DNA from: Planococcus citri
Taxonomy: Eukaryota; Arthropoda; Insecta; Hemiptera; Pseudococcidae
Reading direction: 5' to 3'
NCBI RefSeq assembly: GCF_950023065.1
Contig: NC_088678.1
Coordinates: 60,480,460-60,544,459, forward strand
Length of the DNA stretch: 64,000 nucleotides
Shown: positions 12,079 to 20,831 of the stretch, in pieces
Position numbering within the stretch: position 1 is the stretch's first letter
Layout of the letters: each line of letters opens with the position of its first letter
Notes under the pieces: model-generated
What the model was told of the DNA's origin: nothing
Database searches by the model: none
What the model saw: only the letters and a program-made list of their open reading frames with translations
Position numbers and translations under genes: made by a program

Positions 12079-12761
12079 GAAGACGTCATAGCAAAAAGGA
12101 CATATGTGTGAAAGTAGTATTTTGAGAAAAAACTGTTTGAAATGTTTGAGTGCTTGTGAAGTTTAGAAATGTGCATATTTGAACATGGTGACGATTTTAT
12201 CTTATTTTCCCACTATCTAACTATATGAAATGCTATGCATCATGAGTCTGGAGGAAACTGTGTGTTAGCAGTAAGCGCTCAAACATTTCAAATTATATGT
12301 CCTTTTTGAAGCGAAAAATTGGCCAATTTTTTTCTGATTTAAAAATGTTTTTGAGCAAATTTTTGGATTTAAACCAGGTGAATAATGGTTGATAACACAA
12401 AATCGAACATGAGTAACCCTTTATCTCTGAAAAAAGATCGCTATGTTGAGTAAAAAAAAAAGACAAGTTTTTTTGACCATTTTTTTTTTGATGTAAAAAT
12501 GTTTTTGAGCAAATTTTTGGATTTAAACCAGGTAAATAATGGTTGACAACACAAAATCGACCATGAGTAACCCATTATCTCTGAAAAAGTAAATTTTTAA
12601 TCGACTTCGCAGTTTTAAAATGGTGATATCTCACTGGTTTTTCGACTTTGTGAAGTGGGGGTGGTCTCATATGGTAGAGGAAGGTCTGAAGAATAACAAT
12701 ATGGATTCGTCTCAAAAAGGACATATGTGTCATATATACCCCTTTTTGTTATGACGTCTTC
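12079..12761. mobile_element. 683 bp TIR MITE inside LINE
   Basis: Terminal inverted repeats begin GAAGACGTCATARCAAAAAG at both ends, flanked by AATT at 12075-12078 and 12762-12765 as a 4 bp target duplication. Removing the element and one AATT rejoins the LINE frame (HKLQ-LVTIE), which proves insertion into the LINE. No ORF of note. The superfamily is not identified. Confidence 0.8.
12341..12590. repeat. ~154 bp tandem duplication inside the MITE
   Basis: A block of about 95 bp starting AAAAATGTTTTTGAGCAAAT occurs at 12341 and again at 12495 with few changes, giving a period of ~154 bp. Confidence 0.75.
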
Positions 12762-13254
12762 AATTGTAATTTGTGAATTAAACTGCAATGCCATACAGAG
12801 TCAAAGACCATTTTGATATCTGTAAAAGCTGCAGTTGTGAATTGCTTCTTTTCATAGCCATTGTTAATAAGTTGTATCATTCGATGAATTGATGCAACTG
12901 ATGAACTGTGCTCATTTTATTACGAAAACCACGTTGAAAAGATGGCAAAATCTGTTCCTTTTTCAGAAAGTCCAAAAGACTTTTACAAATGATTTTTTCA
13001 AGAATTTTGGATAGAGAAGAGAGAAGACTGATAGGTCTATAATCATTAGTAGACGAAGAAGATTTTTTTTTAATGTTATGAGAAGTAAGAAGACAGATTT
13101 TCATTTCATCACTGGTCCTTTTTTTGTCGGGCGCTCCAGAAAGCGAAAGCCTGGAGCAAACAGTCCCCTGCCTTCGCCCCCCTCTCCATGTATCTGCTCT
13201 TCCTCTCCCTTCACGCATTGAAATTTGAGCTGTGTGTTGAAGATCTATGAGGGT

Positions 13255-13530
13255 GGATTGTGAAAAAAAAATGTGAGAGAATTTTCACCAAATTCAGAGG
13301 AGACGTTCATTATGAGTTAAAAATCACCCTAAAAAGAAAATTGGTTCCTTTGAAAATCAAGAAAATGGTCAATTTTTTCAAGACCAATCTTCTTGATAAG
13401 TCTCTTCTTCGAGGATCCATACTTCTTATTCCATATCTTCTGTCCAAGGATACTCTCGGGGTAAAAATTTTTCTGGATGATTTTCAACTCAAAGTGAAGA
13501 TCTCCACTTAATTTTGTCAAATGATTACCT
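13255..13530. mobile_element. Small foldback (inverted-repeat) element
   Basis: Arms around 13289-13328 and 13478-13518 are inverted copies: the plus-strand ACCAAATTCAGAGGAGA block matches the minus-strand ACAAAATTAAGTGGAGA block, and the continuation also aligns. The two overlapping ORFs on opposite strands are products of this symmetry, not genes. Probably a palindromic MITE; ends not defined. Confidence 0.5.
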
Positions 13531-13539
13531 TCTTTTAAA

Positions 13540-15500
13540 AATTCAAACTATCACTCTAACCAATATATTGTTTTCCAACATTCGATCTTTTGTAAAAATT
13601 TTTCAATTCGTATCATCGAATTGAGACATTTTAGTTGCAGCAGACCAGAGTAAAACTGTGGCACATTTGACTCGACGGAAAATCTTACCTCAGCATCAGC
13701 ACAGCCACAACTCACGAATATCTTGACGAAACGTGCCATTCTGCTGCAAGCTTTTGCCGTTGTATGAGAAAAATTCACCATCTGAGAGAGCAAAGGATAG
13801 CTGCCGGTACCCGGTAGGACTCGATGAGGCAAAGGGATAGAGACGCAATTAAAATCTTATTGGGAAGAGAATTCACGTTTATAAAATATTATTCTTTCTT
13901 GGTACGACATTTATCGACGTGATATCGCAATACACACCGCACAGGCATCGCATATTATAAAACGCCGAAGAAGACGATGAAGAGGAAGAACGTCGAGAGG
14001 CGAGAGTGCGAGTTGGGAAAAACGTCGTCGTAGTCGTCGCTGCTTCCTCTCTCATGTATGAGTATAGTATGGTTCCAGAGCTACAACATCAGAGCAGAGC
14101 ATACGAAAGAGAGCGAGAACGATGATGGGGGGACCGCGGGGGCAAAAACGAAGAAAAATTTCCCGCTAATACCGTGTTATTAAAGTTCGACATTAATAAA
14201 GGAAAGTTGGATTAAAATAGAACTTTCATAGTTTAATACAGGTTCCTTTGCCCGTAAAGTTGAGAAAGAAAAATAAAGGCCAGTCTTTAATAAGTCCGCG
14301 GCCACGTATCGCAGTGTTTCTGTGTGCGTGCGCCGAGCACGTAAAATTCCGCATGTGTGGTATTCTTTAATTACAGACGCAGTGTGACATCACATGGTAA
14401 AGAAAATGAACAGAAAAGAAGCAGATTACAAAACACGCACACAAACGTTAAGTTCATATTACACGAACGTAAAACTTTCACTAACACAGTGAATTTCCGC
14501 AACTAATATAATGAAAGTTTTGCCCTCTCATATGAGCCACCTCTACTCGGCTCTCTCGCTTCTCTGCACACAACGAAATTCGCTTTATCTTTGTCCGACA
14601 CTCATTAACCGCCATCACGCCATCCTTCTTAGGTTTTTGAGGGCGTCTTAATGAGAAAGTGCGGTGGCGCTGCGGCCTCAGCCGTTGATTACTGGAACTA
14701 GTTGATGGCCCCATATCAACCCCCTGCCGTTATTAACGTATACACATATATACGTATGTAGCTGCTGCTGCTGCCGCTGCCGCCGCACCACTATGCCGCC
14801 GCCGTCGCGCCTTATAAACCCCCCTCACCCCTTCACCTTCGGCCGGCGCCCAGCATCGTTTTTTCTCTCTCGCACACACCTTCGCTTAAACCCTATACTA
14901 AGCACAACTTAGTAATTAGACCGATATATCTTTTTATATTGTCTTGTATTTTCTTTACAATTCGTTAAAAAGAAGCTTTTTATCATTAGGGGTTTCAAAA
15001 GAGAGCGAGAAAAACCTCGTATATGTATAGCCTAACAATGCCCCACTTCCCTTCGCAAGACTTTCGAATACGTTATAACTAAAAAGTACATACGTGGAAA
15101 ACATAGACAAAAATATATACAAAAATATCTTCCAAATTATTTACTTATCTTTCTAATGCCTATTTTTCCTTTGCTATATAGTTTTTCTTTAGTTAGGTAT
15201 CTACTTATAAATCTATACCTACTTACTCAAGAAAGAGTGAAAACGTGTAAGTAATTTCGTTTTAAAAATTATATTATATTTTTTTCTTCTATAAAATTTT
15301 ACGATTAGCATCAGTATATCGTTATCAATTTACTACGTTCGGGCGAATTTTATTATCGGAAAATTACTCCGCAAGGTACTCATCTCCCAGTCTCAATATT
15401 CTAGTCGTCGTCGTCGGCATTTTACAACCTTATTGCCTTTAGCTCGTCCCAGCGCAGAGGACTAAAACGATATCGTAATGATGATGTTCTTTTTCTTCTA
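13540..15500. other. Unique, GC-richer region, possible regulatory DNA
   Basis: The stretch 13960-14880 is clearly less AT-rich, with many CG dinucleotides, AGAG/GAGA runs and a GCN microsatellite (14761-14787). Short minus-strand ORFs (13551-13832, 14481-14714) show no recognisable domain. The character resembles a promoter/5' UTR region of an insect gene, but no exon could be confirmed. Confidence 0.35.
14813..14818 (+). promoter_or_regulatory. TATA-box-like site in GC-rich patch
   Basis: TATAAA is set in a C/G-rich context after a GCN repeat, with a GC-rich stretch 15-30 bp downstream where initiation would be expected. No downstream ORF or splice donor was established, so this is only a candidate. 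Confidence 0.25.
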
Positions 15501-16187
15501 CGTGGGTAGGTTTTGTGTCCAAAATGACAAAATCCATAATACAGAAAAATGCAGCGCTCGAATCAGAGGCAAATCGGAGGAAAGTTTTTATAAGATTGAA
15601 CTCAATTCAAACTTGCACTGTTTTACCACCAAATACAGTAAACGGTAGTCTAGGATGGGTCCTCCTTGATTTTTTTTTTTTGGAAATTCAAAGGGGTTCA
15701 GTTCGTAAAAAGTTGTGAGGGACCTCAAAAGACTGTGGGAAAAATTTTGGGTCTCAGACTACATCCAGCATTTTGCAACCGGCGTTCAAGATTTTAAAAT
15801 TTCCAAAAAAATAAATTTTTAAATATTTTTGATTTTTTAGATAAAATTTAGCACATGGTCTATTTTTGATTCCCTCTCCCACCAAAACAATTGGAGACGG
15901 TTTTGAACTATTTTCAGCAATTCTGGAATTTGCAGGAGATTTTTGAAAATTAAAATTTCCACATTCAGCATGTTGATATTATATTAGAGTAGATTTGAAG
16001 TAATTAAATTTCAACCCTCCATCTTTAATGCATAAAACTTTGTAAAAATTTCAACTTTCATTAACAATTTTCCGTAAGTTCCAGAACTGTTCAAAATCAT
16101 TTTCAATCAAATTGACCGTCAAAAAACGATGCTTACCAAATGTCAGCTTTTTGGATCAATTTGTTGAAATTTTGAATTTTTTCCATT
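15501..16187. other. AT-rich sequence, no gene seen
   Basis: A 67-codon ORF at 15515-15718 has no recognisable features. No structured repeat seen until the foldback element begins near 16188. Confidence 0.4.
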
Positions 16188-17105
16188 TCTAAAAGGGAAC
16201 CTCTTGAGGTTTATTCCACTTCCGATTTGAACGGGAATGCGATTTGAAAATTCAAAATTGACTGTTTTTGGTGATTTATGTTTTTTTTGTTGAAAGTATG
16301 TGCTTGATGAGTAAAAATGATCAAAATAAGTCCTAAAACTGATATCAATTCCCCAAATCCATTTCGCAATTTCCAGCCATTCTGGAGCCTCCAGCGGGAT
16401 TTTCAATTTCTCCAGAATTTTGAATTTGCCTCGATTTTTAGCTGCCCAACTTCATATGCCTTCTGGAGCAAATTCAAAATTCTGGAGAAATTGAAAAATC
16501 GCGCTGGAGGTTCCGGAACGCCGGGAAATTGTAAAATTTGGATTTGGGGGGTTAGTTGTGTACAAAATACAGCGATTCGCGCGAATTTCAAAATTTTCCA
16601 CTCAAACGGAGAACTTTTAATATTTTGGATTTTTTAATTTTGAAAAAAGCTGGTCAAAAAAGCACTTTTGAGGTGTCACTCTCAAAATCGGCTCAAATGT
16701 GGATAAACTCGTTTAACAGGTCTAGTGTAATACACAACTCGAGTTTTAGCTGCCCAACTTCATATTCACACCTTCTGGAGCAAATTTAAAATTCTGGAAA
16801 AATTGAAAATCGCGCTGGAGGCTCCAGAATGGCTGGAAATGTTGAAATTTGGATTTGGGTAGTTAATATGTATTAGTTTTGGGACTTATTTTGACCATTT
16901 TTACTGATCAAGTACGTACTTTTTTTAAAAAAAGCATAAGTCGTCAAAAACAGTCAATTTTGAATTTTCAAAACGTTCGCCAAAAATCGAAAAATGAACT
17001 TGGGCAGCTGAAAATTTGGTTTTGGGGGTTTTAGACTGTGCTCTTTTCGACAATCGCGGTCCCGTCCAAATCGGAATGTGACACCTCAAGAGTTTCCCCT
17101 TGTTA
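16188..17105. mobile_element. ~0.9 kb foldback element
   Basis: The left arm begins AAAAGGGAACCTCTTGAGGT and the right arm ends with its inverted counterpart (…CCTCAAGAGTTTCCCCTTG, ~17084-17103). Inner blocks at 16340-16430 and 16800-16905 are also inverted copies. A direct repeat starting TTTTTAGCTGCCCAACTTCA sits near 16436 and again near 16743. Overlapping ORFs on both strands here are by-products of the symmetry. It abuts RNA copy 4. Confidence 0.6.
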
Positions 17106-17130
17106 GTTGAAAAAAACTGAACAATTCAGT

Positions 17131-17351
17131 AAAATAATCGATACCCAGTCGAACGTCTCTGACGTGCTGACGTGCTGACGTGACTGACGTGCTGACGTTG
17201 TACAGACGTGCTGACGTACTGCGGTGCTGACGTGCTGCGGTACTGACGTGCTGACGTACTGACGTGGCTGACGTGACGGACGCAGGCTCGACCAGATACC
17301 GATTAGACCACCACTAGCTGAGTTTACAGGTGTGCGCTACCACTCCCGGTC
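17131..17351 (-). ncRNA. Alu-domain-like structured RNA, copy 4 (8-nt repeats)
   Basis: Helix 2 is GACC/GGTC; the second-hairpin stem is ACT/AGT. The first hairpin is altered on both sides (GTG…CAC in place of AGT…ACT), which keeps it paired. Helix 5 is 11 bp, TAATCGGTATC/GGTATCGATTA, with only G-T wobbles as deviations. The interior (~17157-17282) is filled by a degenerate 8-nt tandem repeat, TGACGTGC. TATA-like box at 17376-17383, spacing 24 bp. Confidence 0.6.
17157..17282. repeat. 8-nt tandem repeat inside RNA copy 4
   Basis: Roughly fifteen degenerate units of TGACGTGC, with variants such as TGCGGTGC and TGACGTAC. ACGT is its own reverse complement, so the array could fold on itself as an extension of helix 5. 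Confidence 0.8.
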
Positions 17352-17606
17352 GAAAATCCGCGAATGGAATAGCTTCCTTAATAGTATTCGCGATAGAAAG
17401 GTTTTCTAGGTGAAAATTTTTTTATGAATTTTATCATCTTATATGTCCTATTTGTTGATATTATGTCATAGTTGGTGGTTATTTTTTTAATTTTAATTTT
17501 TTTTCAAACGGAAGGAGGGGTTGAAGGATCTTAAGATACAGATATTTCTATCGATAGGCACGTATCGATTTATATGTAATATTTTTTTGAAATCCTGAGA
17601 ACATTT

Positions 17607-18389
17607 CGCACCTCGGGAGTAATAAGGTCACATCTCAAAAAAAAATTGATTTAGATGTTTTTGCATTTTTGGGGTTTGTATGACCCCCCTCAACCAAAAA
17701 TTACACTTTGAGTTGGGTACATTATCTAGATCTTGTAAAAAACGCAAATGGCCTAACTCAAAATCTCAACAACATTGCAAGTTGTTTGGAGTTATAAGGG
17801 TACATCTCAAAAAACTCCACCTTTTTTGAGCAAATTTCGTACATACGAAGTGTTAACAAATACTTAGTTTTGATTGTTTTGAATGTTTGTCAGTTAGAAA
17901 TAGCCACAAGGAGTGCATTTTTTATTGGTTTGTACCAAATGGAAAAATTTTTTTAAATTGATCACTTTTCAGAAAAATGAATTTGCACATGTCATGAAAT
18001 TTTATTTTTTTGAGAAAAACTCAAAAACTAAGCACTCTAGAAAAAAACTAACGACATTATGTCGATTGGAAATTTAATTCTCTACAACTTCGTTATCATG
18101 AAATTTTTTTTGGACGCTTCCTTTCGCCTCCACATCAACTTTAATGAAAGGTTATAACTCAAAATGTTTTCCAAACATTGAAATATTTCCTCTTTAAGAT
18201 TTTATTTTTCAAAGTGTTCTTATGCTAAATGAAGGTAGGATACCAGATCTTTAAAATGAGGTACTATTCATTCCTCACAATTAATTATAAGTTGATAAAA
18301 ATAATGAATGAAGTTTTAAAAAAAAATAAAATCACTCTCCTGTAACATTTCACGTTTTTGAGATGTGACCTTATTACTCCCGAGGTGCG
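17607..18389. mobile_element. 783 bp TIR element
   Basis: Both ends carry an inverted ~35 bp repeat starting CGCACCTCGGGAGTAATAAG, flanked by ATTT at 17603-17606 and 18390-18393 as a 4 bp target duplication. No transposase ORF, so non-autonomous. The 4 bp A/T duplication resembles that of the 12079-12761 element, but the TIR sequences differ. Confidence 0.75.
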
Positions 18390-18393
18390 ATTT

Positions 18394-19214
18394 GTTCAAA
18401 GTTCAATCAGTCTCAAAATTTGGAGAGCCTTAAAATTTAATGCTTCATAATAAGATTATTGAACGGAATTTGTGAAAAGAAAGTGAGCAAAATCTGAGAA
18501 CTTTTTTCAATGCTGAGGAATTTTTCATTGAAAATTCACGTGAGTGAAATTTTTAGGCTCTATAAAAGTTGATGATTGAATTTTTGGGAATTTTTAAAAA
18601 ATTAAACAAGTTCAAAAAAGCTATTTCTGTGGTCAAGTACCTAATTATTTTTCACAATCCCCCCCCCCCAAAATGAAGTAGGTAACCACAGTTGATAATA
18701 ATTACATTATTTTGTCGCCTCGTCGGCCCTCCCACCCCCTCTTTGTAAAATTACCAAACTGCTGTGGAAAAACTAAACATAAATTCTGGCACTTACAACT
18801 TTGGTTGCGATGCATTGGACACCTTCTCGACCATTTCAGGTAAATATGTACCGTAAAATTCCAGTAAGTACGAGCAGCTCAAAAGTGAATTTTCGATCAA
18901 TGATTCGGAAGTTCCTCTCCCCCCCCCCTCAAATTGAAAACGTGAAATTTTTGACAATGGGAACTTGAAAAAAAATTATTGTATCGTTTGGTGTGTCTGC
19001 ATATTGACCACCTAATTCGAAAACAATCACAACTGAATCATTTTGGAAACTTCGACAAGTTTTTAATTTTCTTCAGCAAATTCATGAAAAAATTTTGCTC
19101 TAAAAAAATCAAAAAATACCCATAAAAAGAAGTTTTTTTTTTTAAATAACAATTTTTCAATTTTAAAATATGTACCTAACAATAAGTATTGGAAATTTAC
19201 CAAAAAATTGAATT
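18394..19214. other. AT-rich sequence, no gene seen
   Basis: No ORF or repeat with recognisable function; C-tracts at ~18660 and ~18918. The carrier repeat of RNA copy 5 begins downstream. Confidence 0.4.
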
Positions 19215-19557
19215 TTTTTATCAAATTCGCCAAGAAAACTGAAATTTGGTATGTGCCGTGTTTTCAACCACCTCTTCCAAAATCAATTAATATAACGGTT
19301 TAAAATTATTTTGAGCACTTTTGGAGACTCCAGTTCAGGATAGCTGCAGTATTCAACTTCTTCACAATTCATCGCTCAAATTAAGTCCAAGAATAATGGG
19401 GGGGGGGGGGCAGAACTAACCATCAACAGTCCCGTAATGTCAACAAATACGACGTATAAAATTATAAAATTCATTAAAAAAAATTAACCCAAGAAAAAAA
19501 TTTCTATTGTAAATACTTAATAACGCCATATTATACCATGATTATACCTACTCAGTC

Positions 19558-19649
19558 GATCGGGAGTAGTGGCGTACTCCTGTAAACCCAGCTAGGTGGT
19601 GGTCTAATTGCGATATAGCTGTTCGATGGCAGATGCTGTCAATTATTTT
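19558..19649 (+). ncRNA. Alu-domain-like structured RNA, copy 5
   Basis: Helix 2 is GATC/GGTC, a T-G wobble in place of C-G. The second-hairpin stem is ACC/GGT. Helix 5 reads TAATTG/CAATTA, a compensated change from the usual TAATCG/CGATTA. The ~28 nt interior bears no resemblance to that of copy 6, its partner in the inverted duplication. The upstream box CTTAATAA is at 19516-19523 but 34 bp away, because ~11 bp containing ATTATACC seem inserted. TTTT at 19646-19649. Confidence 0.6.
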
Positions 19650-19940
19650 ACTGAACATTTCAAGTTTTTTTTTTTTTTTTTTTTTAACGAGATTCCCTAT
19701 CTTTACATGAAGCGATAATCACTTAATCAGTCATTCAAAGTTGTGCTTGCTAATTTTTCTCAAAATAAGTGTCTCAAAACAAAAAACCTTCTGTGAAATT
19801 TTTTTTTAGTGTGCGTAGCACACTATTGGTTTCGTTCCGAAAGTTGAAAAATTCTTTGGCTCGAATGTTCTCTTAGAGGAATGGGCCGATTTTTTTGAAT
19901 CTTTCGTAGGTAGGTGAGGCATAACTTGAGGGAGGGAATG

Positions 19941-19998
19941 TCGTAATTATAATTGCAATTACTCAATTAGCTTCTTGAGTAATTGCAATTAATTACGA
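19941..19998. repeat. 24-bp stem hairpin in Helentron
   Basis: TCGTAATT, a 2-nt bulge, then AATTGCAATTACTCAA pair perfectly with TTGAGTAATTGCAATT plus AATTACGA across an 8-nt loop (TTAGCTTC, 19967-19974). Confidence 0.85.
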
Positions 19999-20025
19999 AA
20001 ATTTGTACCAAAAAAAGAATAAAAA

Positions 20026-20341
20026 AGGGAAAAGGGCCATATCAAAAGGGAAGCCGACAAAAGCGAAGCCGACTTTAAATTTTCAAAATTGAACAATGAG
20101 AAAGGTATCAGAAGCGGCGCCGACAGTCAGTTAAATTTCTAAATTTATGTAACTCCACAGGGGTGATTTTTCGGAAATTAAACAATGGGAAATGTTCTTA
20201 CAACCCCATGCGGTGTTACATAAATTTGGAAATTTAACTGACTGTCGGTGCCGCTTTTGATACCTTTCTCATTGTTCAATTTTGAAAATTTAAAGTCGGC
20301 TTCGCTTTTGTCGGCTTCCCTTTTGATATGGCCTTTCCCTT
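20026..20341. repeat. Long inverted repeat (~128 bp arms)
   Basis: Arms 20026-20153 and 20215-20341 are inverted near-copies, starting from GGGCCATATCAAAAGGGAAG on the left. A third, partial copy follows at ~20440-20520. The 149-codon minus-strand ORF here (20178-20627) is an accident of this structure. Confidence 0.8.
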
Positions 20342-20577
20342 TGTGTTCGCTTATCTGCCGGTTTTTATTGAATTGAGCGAACACAACGGGTGGTAAAAAT
20401 TTAATTTTGAAGAGTATGTTGCGGCTCCACGTGGAGCTAAACTTTAAATTTTCAAAATTGAACAATGAGAAAGGTATCAAAATGGAAGCCGACATCGGTT
20501 TTAAAATGTAACACTGCAGGGGTCCTAAAATATTCTTATCTACAGTGTTATCTTTCCCATTGTTCAATTTTAGACTA

Positions 20578-20720
20578 GATGCCGAAAGCAGGTGGTTACC
20601 CTTTCGGAATGAAAACCCACCAGTCATTTGTGAAACACCTGCAGGTGTTTCATTTACACACGTAGATGCTGAAAGCAGGTGGTTACCCTTTCAGAATCAA
20701 AACCTCCAGTCATTTGTGAT
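20578..20720. repeat. ~88-bp direct duplication with perfect palindrome
   Basis: A block containing GAAAGCAGGTGGTTACCCTT is present at 20578 and again at 20666. Between the copies, 20631-20652 is a perfect 22 bp palindrome centred on CTGCAG. Confidence 0.8.
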
Positions 20721-20831
20721 TTTGCTGTGCTCCCAAGAGGTTCTCTCAATCTCTCAGTACTGCAGTGCTTATGCTTTCCTGATATATCGCGTTGTGCTCC
20801 GGAGCTTTCAGAATAGCATTGCATAGTGTAT

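Larger units (their letters stand above)
11211..13095 (-). pseudogene. Reverse transcriptase pseudogene of LINE
   Basis: Reading the minus strand, the conserved RT blocks appear in order. YRPISLLSSLSKILEKII and GFRNKMSTVHQL come first (within 12877-13218). A frameshift follows, then block A as TDIKMVFDSVWH (~12788-12824). After the MITE gap comes FLRKIISSFLQNRKFYVQI, then block B-like GISQGVPQGAVLSPTLF (~11930-11975). The catalytic FADD box is present as FADM, so the second aspartate is lost. The C-terminal region reads GVHLDQKLSLKNHI, LLNRCSRLS and LLLYKSLISSSFTYAAPIW (11417-11650). A stop precedes IITNAPWFLRNN, and then LQIESIDAFSERLTEKY follows. This order and wording are those of Jockey-clade RTs. 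The lost catalytic residue, stops and frameshifts show it is dead. Confidence 0.82.
11012..13110 (-). mobile_element. Broken non-LTR retrotransposon (Jockey/CR1-like)
   Basis: Minus-strand remnant running from the reverse-transcriptase fingers (near 13095) to a 3' end at 11012, where a (GAA)n run on the plus strand gives a (TTC)n tail on the element strand, typical of LINE 3' microsatellite tails. The 5' part (endonuclease, ORF1) is absent. Just upstream the sequence becomes GC-rich and unrelated (13120-13215). A 683 bp MITE is inserted inside the RT region. Several frameshifts make it inactive. Confidence 0.8.

Noticed and set aside
16317..16637. 106-codon ORF and opposite-strand partners
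   Set aside because: They lie in the arms and centre of a foldback element and mirror each other.
17131..17351. Full SRP (7SL) RNA gene
   Set aside because: Only the Alu-like 5' domain and a helix-5-like stem are present. I see no S-domain (helix 8) motif in any interior, and lengths vary from 82 to 307 bp.
20178..20627. 149-codon minus-strand ORF, the longest in the window
   Set aside because: It reads through a long inverted repeat (20026-20341) and its third copy; no domain and repetitive peptide content.
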